Shown here one piece after another: positions 32,557 through 44,353 of a DNA stretch of 64,000 nt. The notes under the pieces were generated by a model, which worked only from the letters and a program-made list of their open reading frames with translations, was not told the DNA's origin and searched no databases. The first letter of the stretch is position 1. Every line of letters starts with the position of its first letter. Source of the stretch: Dactylorhiza incarnata (taxonomy: Eukaryota > Streptophyta > Magnoliopsida > Asparagales > Orchidaceae); NCBI GenBank assembly GCA_033032865.1, contig JAWHQI010000619.1, positions 62,001-126,000 of the forward strand, read 5' to 3'. The translations under genes and the position numbers were made by a program.

Positions 32557-34180
32557 TGAAAGATTATGGGTTGTCTATAAACTACACCTAGAGGGTGGTG
32601 ATTTGGTGTTTTCAGTTTACTTTGTTATTTAATAATTTATCTATCACAACACACAAGCAACACAGAAAACACACAATGATTTATTGTGGTTCCCAACTAG
32701 ACAATGTGTCTAGAGGTAGTCCACTATCCCTCCCACCTCTCTAGCAGTGTGCTAGACTAGGTGACTTCTCCAACTCAGATATTTTCACTATAATCAGATC
32801 TTATAACTCAGGTTCACACAGAACCCTACAAAGCTCAGACTTCACAAGTCCTACAAACTCAGATCTTCAACAAGATCCTACCAAACTCAGGTTCACCAAG
32901 AACCCTACAAACCCAGATCTATCACTAGATCCTACCAGCTCAGACTCACTAAGAGCCCTACAAAGTATTTCAAAAATGATGTTGTAGAAGAGAAGAATTT
33001 AGAAAATGAAGGCTTGAATCACATATCTTCTTCTTCTTCTTGTAACAATAAACCCAAGGATCTTGTGGATCAGTGAGCCTTTTTTTAGAATCTTCTGTAT
33101 ATCTTCACATCACAGCAGCAATGAAGACTGGTTCTTTTTGTTGATTCTTTTCTTTCTCTCTTACGTAAATATGTGTGAGAATGAAACATAGAGAGAATAA
33201 TACTGAGCAACCGTATGTCTGTAGATAAAAATTATCTTCTTTTATATGCACTGCGATTTTGCATAAAGACTCTTATTAATTATTCCATAATCAATTTCCT
33301 ATTTTAAAAATGTCTTGCAGAATTGGTAGTTCATAATTACTGGCCTTCCTTGGAAATAGCAGAATATAGAAATAATAAATTCCTTTCTTAAATACTGTTC
33401 AACGGCTATATTTTGTGGAGAATATATCACTTATTGCTCCTTGGTTTGCGTATAAGATAGCTGGCATGCATATTTCCTGAATATTCATTTCCAAGAATGT
33501 CTGCGCATTAAATGCTACTCTGTAACTTGTCAAGACGATGTTCCTTCGTCAAGATGATATCATCGACATCCTTCCTTCTTAACGACTCTACTTGATATCT
33601 CATCGGTCTTATTTTTCTAGACGACATCGTCGAGATGTTGCTTAGAATAAGACTTAGACTTGTTCTTCAAGCTATCTGTCTTTGTTTAACACGATATCAT
33701 TTTGATCTTCTAGACGACATGAGGTCTTCAAGCCGATGTGAGTCGATATGGACCATTCTTTATGAATCAAGGAGTTATATCTTTTAGCCTTTATGGTTGA
33801 ACTTCTTATTCAAGATGATATCATAGAGATGCTCTAGTTTTATCTGCGATAAGCTTTTCTTCATGACAATGTCGTTGACATTTGAACTTAGCTTTATCCA
33901 CGACAAGCTTTCTTAAACATTCAAGACGATGTGTCTTCATGAAGACGATATCTCAAAACTATTTCGAAGATATGATTCTTTTCTCCACGATTCTTCTGCT
34001 GTCTTGAGACAATATTTTACTTAGTTAATTTTCATTACTTTTATCGTCTATATACTAGTGATGTAGCTTTGATGTATCTGTCACAACATGAACTTAAACA
34101 CAATATCAAAAACTACTAAGCTTATCTATACTTGTGTTCCTTCTTCAAATCTAGAGTCATTGAAGGCATAATACCCAACA
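32557..34180 (-). repeat. E1 5' LTR (1624 bp)
   Basis: It is bounded by TGAAAGATT at the internal side and TACCCAACA at the outer side. The minus strand has a TATA-like CATATAAAAG at about 33238-33248. An array of about 30-bp imperfect repeats (CTCAG...ACAAGATCCTACCAA-like) lies at 32770-32965. Repeated GACGACAT/TCGTC words lie in the U3 part at 33535-33980. Confidence 0.9.
32770..32965. repeat. Short imperfect repeats in E1 LTR R/U5
   Basis: At least six ~30-bp units alternate between AACTCAGATCT...GATCCTACCA and CTCAGGTTCAC...AACCCTACAAA forms. The pattern is too irregular for coding. Confidence 0.75.
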
Positions 34181-34330
34181 ATGGCATATACATCCATAAT
34201 GGAAATATATGTCATTATGGCATATACAACCATAATGGCAATATATGACATTATGACATATACAACCATAATGGCAATATATGCTATTATGCCATATATG
34301 CCATTATGGCAATATATGCTATTGCAAGCC
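34181..34330. repeat. ~43-bp array built on the palindrome CCATTATGG/CCATAATGG
   Basis: About three units read CATATACAACCATAATGGC then AATATATGACATTATG, each carrying inverted TAATGG/CCATTA words. A single comparable word (GCCATTATGGC) sits left of E1 at 2396-2405. E1 therefore landed in or beside this array inside the hAT-like element. Confidence 0.8.
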
Positions 34331-34647
34331 TAGGCCCTAGGCCTATTATATTAATAAAAATATTTACAAAAAATAATTATTACATAATATAATATATAAT
34401 TATGTTTTAGTATTTAATTAAAGGGCGGGCTCGGCTAAGTTTTGTCCTAGGCCTGGCCCGGCCTGGTCTTGGCATGGGCCTGGCCTGGGCTTGGCCCATC
34501 TTTGGCCTGGCCCAGCCTGTAGGGACTAAATAGGCCTCGCTTTGGAGGGGGGCCTGGGCCTGGCAAAACCTAGGTCTAGGCCTGGGAATCGAGAAAGAAA
34601 AGCACTGTCCTGACATGCCCGGGCCTTCCGGGCCTTTTGAACACACA
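34331..34647. mobile_element. hAT-like element, right part
   Basis: This part has an AT-rich core, then GGCCTGG-rich subterminal sequence (34440-34600), and an inverted end GGCCTTTTGAACACACATG pairing imperfectly with the left end at 2148. Open frames at 34407-34792 are by-products of these repeats. Confidence 0.5.
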
Positions 34648-35697
34648 TGAAAAGGAGTTCTGACGGTGACATGTGGGTTTGTCGTGCTCTTGAAGGCTGT
34701 GCAGTTCGGTAGTCTGTAACAACTGATGGGGGCCACGGTGCGTCGAGTCTTCTTTTGTGATCTGGGTGCATTGGCATCCCACAGATGAACAAGAGTAGAG
34801 ATGGAGTTTGAATTGCGACAAGTTGGCTGATGCCTCAGACATGAGGTGGTGGTTTGTGCAGATTGGTGCTTTGTGCAGATATTTCTTTGTGCAGACAGTG
34901 CTTCGTGGAGATAATGTTTCGTGCAAAATGTAGTGTTTTAAATTCAAACCAAGGTGGTCATTGATGAGTTGATTTTGAATAGTCAAACCTACACGTTTCA
35001 TCTTTCCCACCTACCGGACGCCAATGCGGACTTTTCTTCAAGCCGCCCATGTGCTTTGAATGAGGAAGCTTCTTGAAATGTGGCTAAGGAATGTGAATTG
35101 ACCCTATAAAAGGAGAGTGATGCAATCTTGAAGGAAACACCAAAAGCCAAACCAAAGAGAGGTAAAGTCTTGAAGAGGAGAGTGGTAGTGCACAGTCGAA
35201 GTAAACAGTTGGCATTGACATTCGATTGCGGGTTGCATCAGCAATGAAGAGCAAAAGCGTGCGGGCAGCAGCAAGGCATCAGATTTGCAGGATGTGGCAA
35301 GGTGCGCGGTGCTCGGTGGTTGCATGCTCGTAGGTCGTGGTGGTTGTGCACATGTGGCGACATTAGCGATTTAGCGGGTTGTACGTTCCTGGCAAGGTCA
35401 AGTCCTTACTTAGATCTCTTCTTGGTGGTGGTGGTGGCGGTTGGTCGTCTGACGACAACTAAGGTTTGTTCTGGTATGAATCTTGTGCGTCCATTTTATG
35501 GATTGCAGTCAAGTTCATATTACTCCTGTGGATTTTCTTTGTCCGTTATTCTGCAGTATATTTTCGGACTTGTATATCTTAATTTGAGTACATAATAATT
35601 TATTGTGATAATAAAATTGTGCGAAGTACATATTTTCTTGTGACTTTGTACTTAGTTGTTCCTGTGGATTGCGCTTCCGCGACAAAAAATCCAAACA
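34648..35697 (+). repeat. E4 5' LTR (about 1050 bp)
   Basis: It starts TGAAAAGGAG and ends at ...CCAAACA. The TATA box CCCTATAAAAGGAG is at 35102-35115. The first 400 bp match 36905-37303. The start carries a stretch that, in the right copy, reads as copia protease-linker protein (see findings). Confidence 0.75.
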
Positions 35698-35699
35698 AG

Positions 35700-35714
35700 T
35701 GGTACCAGAGCAAG
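35700..35714 (+). other. E4 primer binding site
   Basis: TGGTACCAGAGCAAG closely matches the initiator-Met tRNA complement (one substitution, C for T). It fixes the E4 orientation as plus. Confidence 0.85.
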
Positions 35715-35844
35715 GTTCTGTAGGCAACTTGTTGAACATTTAAGGAAAGATTTGACTGCGGCGGTGAACGACTAGGTCATCTTCCCATCCTTTCAAATTA
35801 AACCTTGAATTAATCAGGTCTCCTAGTCATATCGGGGGGCAACT

Positions 35845-36602
35845 ATGGTGGGGAAGAATGCGACTTTGTCTCGGTACTCGGTGGAGGAGTTCGATGGCAG
35901 TGGAAATTTTAGTCTGTGGCAGATTCACGTCAAAGCTATGCTAGTTGAGTAGGGGTTGATGCGAGTTTTGCGGGGACGAGAAAAATTGGTTGTTGAAGTG
36001 AAAGATGTGGAGTGGATTGACTTGGATGAGCGTGCCACTAACGCCATCAGGATGTGCATAGACAATAAGGTGCTCCTTGACATTGGCATCAAGGAGACTT
36101 CAATCAAGCTTTGGGATAAGCTTGAAAGATTGTATCTGGCCAAGTCGTTGACCACAAGGTTGTTGTTGAAATAACAATTATATGGGTTGAATATGAAGAG
36201 GGTGGAAGCCTGCAGGAACACTTTAATGTGTTCAACATCCTTCTAAATCAATTGCATGTGGTTGGTGTGAAGGTGGAGGAAGAAGATAAGGCCCAATTAT
36301 TTCATACCTTGCTCCCTCCGTGCTTTAAACACATGGTGACCACGCTCCTGTATGGGAAGGATACAGTGGGGCTAGAGGAGCTCACATCGGTACTACTATC
36401 TAGTCAAATGCTGAAGGACCCCACTCCTGGGGGTGAGCATATTTTGGCAGTAGATGGACGGGGGAGAGCAATTGATAGGGGATCGAAGGGTGCACGGGCT
36501 CGGTCGGCGTCGAAGAAGGCAGTTATTTGTTACCACTGTAGACAGAGCGATCACACGAGGAGAAATTGCTCGCAGCGTGCGCAAAGTTCTGGAGACATCT
36601 AG
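35845..36602 (+). pseudogene. E4 gag
   Basis: From ATG 35845 (MVGKNATLSRYSVEEFDGSG) the frame has TAG near 35950 and TAA at 36172, then a one-base shift near 36195. After the shift it continues with LQEHFNVFNILLNQLHVVGV and LLPPCFKHMVTTLLYG, ending in the knuckle CYHCRQSDHTRRNC (CX2CX4HX4C). It would be the copia capsid/nucleocapsid and is no longer translatable as one chain. Confidence 0.85.
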
Positions 36603-36970
36603 GATGCATGTTGTGTCTACGGGCTTGATTGGTGATTACTCTGATAGTGGATGGATTTTAGATTCGGGTGCATCGCAACACATATGCTCAGATGCATCGA
36701 TATTTAGTTCTCTAGATGTGATGACTGGGTCGGTCTATTTGGGTGACGTCTCAGGTTGTGAGGTTACATGCACATGGAAGGTGGACATATGGATGGTTGA
36801 TGGGGTGGTGCACAGGCTTGAGTGTGTACATCTGGTGCCCAAACAGCATTAGAATCTGATATCATTGGGTAGTTTGGACTCAGGTGGCTGCAACTTTGCG
36901 GCAATAAAAGGAGTTCTGATAGTAACATATGGGTGTGTCATGCTCATGAAGGCTGTGCAGTTCGGTAGTA
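36603..36970 (+). pseudogene. E4 protease and linker remnant
   Basis: After another frame change the strand encodes WILDSGASQHICSD (catalytic D-S-G), then HRLECVHLVPK. A stop at 36850 interrupts a linker that continues NLISLGSLDSGGC and LIVTYGCVMLMKAVQFG. This last part overlaps the start of the right LTR copy at 36905. Integrase never follows. Confidence 0.75.
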
Positions 36971-37303
36971 TGTACCAACTGATGGGGAGCATGGTGTGGC
37001 GAGTTAGCTTTTGTGATCTGGGTGCGTTGGCATCCCACAGGTGAACTAGAGCATAGATGGAGTATGACTTGTGACAAGTCGGCTGACGCCTTAGACATGA
37101 GGTGGTGCTTCATGCAGATTGGCGCTTTGTGCAGATATTGCTTCGTGCAGATAGTGCTTCGTGCAAATAATGTTTCATGCAGAATGTGGTTTTTAAAATT
37201 CAAACCAAGGTGGTGATTGTTGAGTTGGTTTTGAAGAGTCAAACCCACATATTTCGTCTTTCCCACCTACCGGCCGCCAATCTTGACTTTTCTTCAAACC
37301 ACT
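36905..37303 (+). repeat. E4 3' LTR, truncated by E7
   Basis: It matches 34648-35040 (shared AAGGCTGTGCAGTTCGGTAG, GACATGAGGTGGTG, CAAACCAAGGTGGT). It stops in CTTTTCTTCAAACC where E7 begins. Confidence 0.85.
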
Positions 37304-37424
37304 TATTTACCAAGAAATCGGCGATCCCCTTCGAGCTGACTTTTTGTAGGTGATCGGCGATCCCAAAGGCGACCAATGCAATCTGCACAATCTCGTAGTG
37401 CACGGGCGGCCTTTCCCAGCCGCC

Positions 37425-37560
37425 CGGGCGATCTCGCCAGGTCACCGAGCCTAGGCGGTCTCCCACTGCCCGTGCGATCTCGCCAGGTCGCCGAGCCTGG
37501 GCGATCTCCAATCGCCCGAGCGATTTCTCCAGGTCACCGAGCCTGGGTGGTCTCCCATAG
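37425..37560. repeat. 46-bp minisatellite in E7
   Basis: Three adjacent units of 46-49 bp begin GCCCGGGCGATCTCGCCAGG and pass through CACCGAGCCTGGGCGGTCTC. The array resumes after E5 (49166) and E6 (55765) with 50-52 bp variants containing GCCGAGCCC. Confidence 0.85.
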
Positions 37561-37565
37561 CCCGA
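37561..37565. other. E5 target site duplication, left copy
   Basis: CCCGA precedes E5 and CACGA follows it (49161-49165), one mismatch. It supports a single insertion event for the whole three-LTR block. Confidence 0.75.
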
Positions 37566-39620
37566 TGATAATGCATAATTCAACTTAAATTATTAACGTA
37601 AAAATGTTAATTTCCATACATAAAAATATGTATTTTCTTCATATAATATTGCAATTTGCTTTTAATTAGCTTTTCTCTTATAAATATTATTTTTATTATT
37701 ATTTTGCAGGCCTGGGGGGATTTTTGCATGTATCGATATAAAAGCCCGCTGCTGCCTGGCCATGTTCACGTAAAGCCCATGCAAGCTATCACCTTTCTCT
37801 GCACGTGTACCTTTCATGCATGCATGTAGCCGGTTAAATTCCTTCTATTCACAAAACTTATTTACTACCATTATTATCACCATTCAATATTATTTCTACC
37901 ATCAGACTATCATTATAAACCCATGCAGCATTATTATTATCTGCACGCAACTATCACCTCATTAAAAAGAAACCATGATTTTATTATTATACCATGCAAT
38001 GTTTTCCTATTATTATTATTGAAAATATTATTTCATATTTCCAACCTTCATAACATTTCATGCCAATTGTTTCTCTCTCTTATTATTATTATTGTTATCA
38101 TATTATCATTATCCTCCAATTAAAGCAGCCCATTCACGTGAAATCAATTATCCATTCTTCAAATTAATTGAAAGAACCGGCTCCTCTCCATTTTAAATGC
38201 AACCATTTAACTTCTCCACAACAATGTTGTCCGTCCACCTCCCTCTAAGCTGCCCGTCCACCTAATGAATCAGCCCATCCTTGTGGATTTAATACTGCAG
38301 CCGATTCTCTCAAATTATTTTAGCAACCATGCAGTTTCAATTTCCATTCACACATTATTATCAATCAATGCAGCCCGGTTTATTATCAATTAATGCAACA
38401 ACCATTATTTCCATTCACACGTGAAGCTCTATCCATGCATTCAGTTTTCTCTCCTTCATGAATGCAGCCCTTCAATTTCTTCATGAAACCTCCCACTTTA
38501 ATATAATGTGACCAGTTTTCATTATTAAATCCATGTAAGTTGCCAAAAATTTAATGCCACTTGGAGTTTCAAAAGCCGCCATCATTTACTTCTTTTGATA
38601 TTCTAGATGGGATATTCACCTATAAAAAGGGCAAGGATTCAAAAGAAAGGGAGGACCAAGCTTAGCATAATATCAACCACCAAGCATACGAAGAAAGTAG
38701 ATAGTGAGAGCTAGAGAGAAATTTTGTATGATAGTTCTTGTTTGAGAATTCTTAATTTTCTTATCAAGTAATTTATGCTTTATTTTAGAATTTTGTATTT
38801 CTAATTTTTAAAGTATTTCTAGTGTTATTGTTGTTCCTTTTCTTTTTTAATTATTGTCTTTTCATTTCTTTAAATTAATGAAAATATTTCCATATCATTT
38901 TAATTTTATCTCTATGCTCATTATGGGTAACTAATTTCCTTCTTAGTGCTTGATTGGTTAGTACTGGGATGAGGATTTAATCATAATCTGACGTCTCAAA
39001 TTTTTAAAACAACATTTCGATTTATTTCCAATTAATTTTGGATGCAAGTTTGTTTTGCAGGTATACAAATTTCATGATCTGATTGGCGTCCTAGTGGCCG
39101 AGAGGCTCGTGGTTACTTTAGATCACTCAAAAATAAACAGATTGGTTTATTTTCTTTGAGAATTGGAAATATCAAGTCTTTTGGATTTGGGATTAATCTT
39201 TATACGGTTTTAATTTATTTCAAATTTTAAGAGATTATGTTTGAAGTATTATTAAAATTAGGTGGTGGTCGACTCTAGCGAGCTTCTATCATATTTTTCA
39301 ATCCTCCAATCAAAACGAAAATATAAGAATTAGAACGCACCTTTTGTAATCGGATTCCCAAGAACACCCAATCAAGTGCTAAGGTTTTTAAGATTGTGAT
39401 CTTTTCTCTTTAGTAATTCTCAATTTGCAATCTTTAATTTTCCAAAAACAAAATCTAGTTTCCAGTTCGATAAATTAATAGAATTTTGCGTGAGTAAGAT
39501 TACTCGACAGGCCCCGGGCAAATTCGACATTTTTCCTATACTATATTTCGATAGGTATACTTGCCTAAATCGGGATATTAGTTGAAATCTTTTTTTTTTT
39601 AACTTGAAAAATACGTATCA
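37566..39620 (+). repeat. E5 LTR 1
   Basis: The LTR runs TGATAATGCATAATTC to AATACGTATCA. The TATA candidate CACCTATAAAAAGGGC is at about 38618-38633. TTATTATTATTATTG runs are frequent. It differs from LTR 2 and LTR 3 by scattered substitutions and small indels. Confidence 0.92.
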
Positions 39621-39626
39621 AGCTTT

Positions 39627-39645
39627 TGGCGCCGTTGCCGGGGAA
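39627..39645 (+). other. E5 primer binding site, first internal region
   Basis: TGGCGCCGTTGCCGGGGAA is the well-known Athila-type site, usually assigned to an Asp-tRNA primer. Confidence 0.9.
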
Positions 39646-39784
39646 TTTTTGTTGATATTTTGAAAGCATAAAATGTATTACTTTTATCATTCTCTTTCTC
39701 CGCCCCCATTTCTATTTTTTTTTTATTTTTCCTTTCAAATTCCATTCTATTCAATAACGGTTGTTTTTTTAATCTTCAAAAACA

Positions 39785-40526
39785 AAAAAATGTTATCTCA
39801 ATTGGCCGCCAAAGTTGTAGAGCTTCAAAACAAAGTCAATCTTTTGAAAGCCGCACGAAAGCGCAAAAACTTTTTGTAATTTTTGTGGTGCAAATCATTC
39901 TAGTGAGGAATGTTCATTTTATTATCACAATAGTTTTTGTTATCAAAATGATTTTAATATGGAAGATAATTCATATGAAATTTCTTCTTGCTCCAATAAT
40001 AAGTATTCATGGTGGCAAGATCCCCGAATAGTTTTCAGTGCGATGAAGGAAATTCATTCAATCAAGATTTTCATTCCTCCTCTTTTACCCCACAAAATTC
40101 TTTTTCTTCTACTCTTGGGTATTCTCCAGATTTTATTTGTCCAATTTAAATATTTATTCCCAAGCTCAAGAAGAACTTCTTTACCACAAATTTAAAAGAG
40201 TCATGGAGACACCAGAAGATGAAATAGATGAAGAGCATGTTTCTTCTGCTCCTCCGCCCGAATCTCCTCCTATTTTTCATGAATTTTCTCTATCGCCAAA
40301 TATTCACTTTGAATGTGAAATTCATGAAAATATTGTGTCCCATGAATTTAGTCCACTTGGTATTTCAAATAAAATTTTGGATACGAATTTTATTTTTGAA
40401 ATTGAACAACTGATGCTTAATCATGTGTTTTCGCAAGCGCCTCCTCCTTGCGAAAAAAGTTCTAACTCGCTAATTTTTTATTCTTTTGATACTAACGATT
40501 TTAATGTAGAGGATGAGCCATTGTAA
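39785..40526 (+). pseudogene. E5 gag-like remnant, copy 1
   Basis: Several frames carry, in order, MLSQLAAKVVELQNKVNLL (coiled coil), then the knuckle CNFCGANHSSEECSFYY (CX2CX3HX4C, the spacing seen in Athila gag) at about 39875. A Ser/Phe/Gln-rich stretch ends in GYSPDFICPI. The last part is an acidic segment 40137-40526 (KFKRVMETPEDEIDEEHV; PPPESPPIFHEFSLSPNIHF). Stops and shifts separate the pieces. The capsid domain is missing, so any product could not build a particle alone. Confidence 0.6.
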
Positions 40527-42308
40527 CCAAACGTCTTCACCGATCCATTTACCGCTCTTCTCCAACAATCAAATTACCTAAGGTATGTATATGTAATTTG
40601 GATTCACAATTTCGAGCTAATAGACAACCAAAGAATCACGACTATAGCGGAGGAGTCATCAAGCAACGGACTTCGGCACATTCACCTTAGCGTGAATTAA
40701 GGGAGTTGTCTGTGTACCTTTATTTTTATTTTCCTATTTCCTAACAATAACCGTCTAGCTTAAAGATGGGAAAATGAAAAGCGCTCTTGGGAGACACCCC
40801 TTATTTATCTTTTCTTTTCTTGGATTTTTTTCCTATGCACTTTTCTTTCTATTGTTTTCTCTCCTACTTAGTTTTTTAACATTGAGGACAATGTTCCATC
40901 TAGTCTGGGAGAATATTGGTTTTCATGTTTATTTTAAAAGCAAACTCAAAACTAAGAAAATATTTTCATATTTCTTATCAGTTTTTTATGTTGAACTTTT
41001 TCCAAAAAAAAAACCCCAAGAAAAATTAGATTTTATTATAAAACTTATGGAAAAACATGTAAAAATTTGAGTTAATTTTTGTTTTGTCTTTAGTACCCCA
41101 TGACTTTGTCTTTTCTTGTTCTTAAATCATTTGTGTACTTGCTTAGTTAGAATAAATTTCACTAATTTTCATTTTGCCTAGGTTTCACGAGTAATATGTT
41201 GACAAATACAGTGTTTCTAACTAAGATAGCATGTTATTTTTGAAAAACTTTCTTGAATATTTGCACTTTTTCATATCAACCTTTTTAAACTTTACACTTT
41301 AACAAAATCTAACAACCCTTATTTTCTTTTCTAAAAATATTTGTATTGTTGATTAGTGTTGAGTGTGCAGTAGATGCGAGCATATCTAGATGCTTGTTAT
41401 TTTCATTTTCATGATAAGTTAATTCTCTTTATTTTCTATCTAAGAATTTACTTCTCTTGATTTTTTCAATACTTTGCTAAAATAGACTTAGAAGCATGAA
41501 TATGATCAAGGCATTTTATTGATTAGATTGAGCCTTTTCATTCCAAACCTTAAACCTACCTATGTTGCACACAAATTTATTTTGAGCTTTATATATTGCT
41601 AGTGTGTACTACATTTTGAAGATGGTGGAAGTTTCAATTATTTCATGATGGCTACAAAAGAAGGAAATAAATAGCAAAAAGCAAACAAAAAATGATGAAA
41701 AAATATTTGAAAACTTATGAGAAAAAGATTATGAAAAATCCATTTTGATCCCAATTCTATATATCAAAAATAATTTGGGGTATCAAAAACTTGTTTCCAG
41801 CAATATTATTTCATGCAAAGCTCTCCCTTATGTTTAGGTGTGCTTGAACCCATCATTTCTATCTTTTTACTTTCCACACCTTTAAACCCAAGCAGAAATG
41901 TTACGCCTAATGAAAGTCCTTTTGGTTCATGCTTCCTAGGTTTATTTTTAGTACGGTAGCGAGGAAGTAAATTGGGTAAATTTTTAGGTAGGAGTATGGA
42001 TTTTTGACATGAATTGATATGATTATAAAATGTCTCTGAGATTTTAGTAGCAATTCAATACGCATTTCATTCGTCACATTACTCCGTTTTTTTTACTTTT
42101 GCTAAAATATGAGATGATTTATTTTTGGCAAGTGGAATTTACAAAATTATTTGCTAAGATTAAGTAATAATTTTCAGTTTGTTTTTCATTGTTCCCTACC
42201 TTTAATTTCGCATCGTACTCGTGTACGACATAGCCAAATTGTTTGATTAGTTAATTTTATTTTTGCTAGCTCGTATGTGTTTGCTTGGGGAAAACCAAAA
42301 TACTTAGT
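40527..42308 (+). other. E5 internal non-coding region, copy 1
   Basis: This is AT-rich with no credible ORF. It contains the GAAAAGCGCTCTTGGGAGAC block at 40773-40792 and CATTGAGGACAATG at 40880, both conserved in copy 2 (45497 and 45600). The end, CTTAGTCTGGGGGAATTTG, is the polypurine tract. Confidence 0.65.
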
Positions 42309-42319
42309 CTGGGGGAATT

Positions 42320-44353
42320 TGATAATGCATAATTCAACTTAAATTATTAACGTAAAAATGTTAATTTCCATACATAAAAATATGTATTTTCTTCATATAA
42401 TATTGCAATTTGCTTTTAATTAGCTTTTCTCTTATAAATTTAATTTTTATTATTATTTTGCTGGCCAGGGGGAATTTTTGCATGTATCGATATAAAAGCC
42501 CGCTGCTGCCTGGCCATGTTCACATAAAGTCCATGCAAGCTGTCACCTTTCCATGCACATGTACCTTTCATGCATGCATGTAGCCGGTTAAATTCCATAT
42601 ATTCACACAACTTATTCACGACAATTATTATCACCATTCAATATTATTTCTACCATCTGGCTATCATTATAAACCCATGCAACATTATTATTCTCTGCAC
42701 GAAACTATCTCCTCATTCAAAAGAAACCATGATTTTATTATTATACCATGCAATGTTTTCTTATTATTATTATTGAAATTATTATTGCATATTTCCAACC
42801 TTCATAACATTTCATGCCAATTGTTTCTCTCTCTTATTATTATTATTGTTATCATATTATCATTGTCCTCTAATTAAATCAGCCCATTCATGTGAAATCC
42901 ATTATCAATTCATCCAATTAATTGAAAGAACCGGCTCCTCTCCATTTTAAATGTAACCATTCAACTTCTCCACAACAATGTTGTCTGTCCACCTCTCTCT
43001 AAGCTGCCCGTCCACCTAATGAGTCAGCCCATCCACATGGATTTAATACTGCATCCGGTTCTCTCAATTTATTTTAGCAACCATGTGGTTTCAATTTCCA
43101 TTCACATGTTATAATCAATCAATGCAGCCTGATTTATTATCAATCAATGCAACAGCCATATTTCCATTCACACGTGAAGCTCTCTCCATGCATTCAGTTT
43201 TCTCTCCTTCATGAATGCAGCTCTTCAATTTCTTCTTGAAACCTCCCACTTTAATATAATGTTATCGGTTTTCATTATTCAATCCATGCAAGTTGCCGAA
43301 ATTTTTATGCCTCTTGGAGTTTCAAAATCCATCATCATTTACTTCTTTTGCTGATTCTAGATGGGATATTCACCTATAAAAGGGGCAAGGATTCAAAAGA
43401 AAGGGAGGACCAAGCTTAGCATTATTTCAACCACCAAGCATACGAAAAAAGAAGATAGTGGGAGCTAGGGAGAAATTTTGTAAGAGTGTTCTTGTTTGAG
43501 AATTCTTAATTTTCTTATCAAGTAATTTATGCTTTATTTTAGAATTTTGTATTTCTAGTTTTTAAAGTATTTCCAGTGTTATTGTTGCTCCTTTTCTTTT
43601 TTAATTATTGTCTTTTCATTTCTGTAAATTAATGAAAATATTTCCATATCATTTTAATATTGTCTCTATCCTTGTTATGGGTAACTAATTTCCTTCTTAG
43701 TGCTTGATTGGTTATTACTGGGATGAGGATTTAATCATAATCCGACGTCTCAAAATTTTAAAGCAACATTTCAATTTATTTCCGATTAATTTTGGATGCG
43801 AGTTTATTTTGCCAGTATATAAATTTTGTGATCCGATTGGCATCCAACTAGCCGAGAGCCTCATGGATACTTTAGATCACTCGGAAATAATGAGATTGGT
43901 GTTGGAAATATCAAGTCTTTTGGATATGGGATTAATCTTTATGCGGTTTTACTTTATTTCAAATTTTAACAGATTATGTTTGAAGTATTATTAAAATTAG
44001 GCGATGGTCGACTCTAGCGAGCTTCTATCGTATTTTTCAATCCTCCAATCAAAACAAAAATTTAAGAATTAGAATGCACCTTTTGTAATCGGAGTCCCAA
44101 GAACACCCAATCAAGTGCTAAGGTTTTTACGATTGTGATCTTTTCTCTTTAGTAATTCTCAATTTGCAATCTTTAATTTTCGAAAAACAAAATCTAATTT
44201 CCAGTCGATAAATTAATAAAATTTTGCGTGAGTAAGATTACTCGACAGGCCCCGGGCAAATACGACATTTTTCCTATACTATATTTCGATAGGTATACAT
44301 GCCTAAATCGAGATATTAGTTGAAATTATTTTTAACTTGAAAAATCCATATCA
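42320..44353 (+). repeat. E5 LTR 2 (middle)
   Basis: This complete LTR runs TGATAATGC...CATATCA. It has a private gap near 43898 (a stretch of about 16 bp with TATTTTCTTTGAGAAT is missing) relative to LTRs 1 and 3. It is followed directly by a second primer site at 44360-44378, with one substitution (TTGCTGGGG). Confidence 0.92.

Larger units (their letters stand above)
2406..34180 (-). mobile_element. E1: Ty1/copia Sirevirus-like element (outer host of E2 and E3)
   Basis: The element is bounded by ATGGC at 2401-2405 and 34181-34185. It starts TGAAAGATT and ends TACCCAACA. On the minus strand the order is 5' LTR, primer site, gag, protease/integrase, RT/RNase H, extra ORF, LTR remnant: the copia order. 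Integrase lies before RT, and the residues WYLDSGCS followed by GLQHNLLSISQLCDLGYDV are typical of the SIRE/Maximus lineage. The 22.9-kb insertion E2 splits gag. Comparing about 205 bp of the two LTR ends gives roughly 4% difference by eye. Coding regions are broken by several stops and frameshifts, so E1 is dead. Confidence 0.9.
34648..37303 (+). mobile_element. E4: Ty1/copia Tork-like relic, most of pol missing
   Basis: The order is 5' LTR (34648-35697), primer site, gag, protease, then directly a second LTR copy (36905-37303) cut off by E7. Integrase core, RT and RNase H are absent, so E4 is an internally deleted, non-autonomous derivative. Gag (GSGNFSLWQIHVKAM; LQLYGLNM-type core) is TNT1/Tork-like. 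The rest of its 3' LTR is presumably beyond the window, past E7. Confidence 0.8.
37304..37565 (+). mobile_element. E7: Tat-type LTR, first segment
   Basis: The start TATTTACCAAGAAATCGG resembles the E2 LTR start TGTTTACCCGGGAAACCG. It then contains tandem ~46-bp units (GCCCGAGCGATTTCTCCAGG, TCACCGAGCCTGGGTGGTC). Later segments lie at 49166-49340 and 55765-56841, separated by E5 and E6. No internal domain is seen; its right end is beyond E8. Confidence 0.65.

Noticed and set aside
2148..34647. A confirmed hAT element with 8-bp target duplication
   Set aside because: The ends look like an imperfect inverted repeat, but TGTGTGTG at the left has no match at the right, so the call stays tentative.
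34407..34792. Overlapping Pro/Arg-rich open frames
   Set aside because: They follow from repeated GGCCTGG words in the hAT-like subterminal region.
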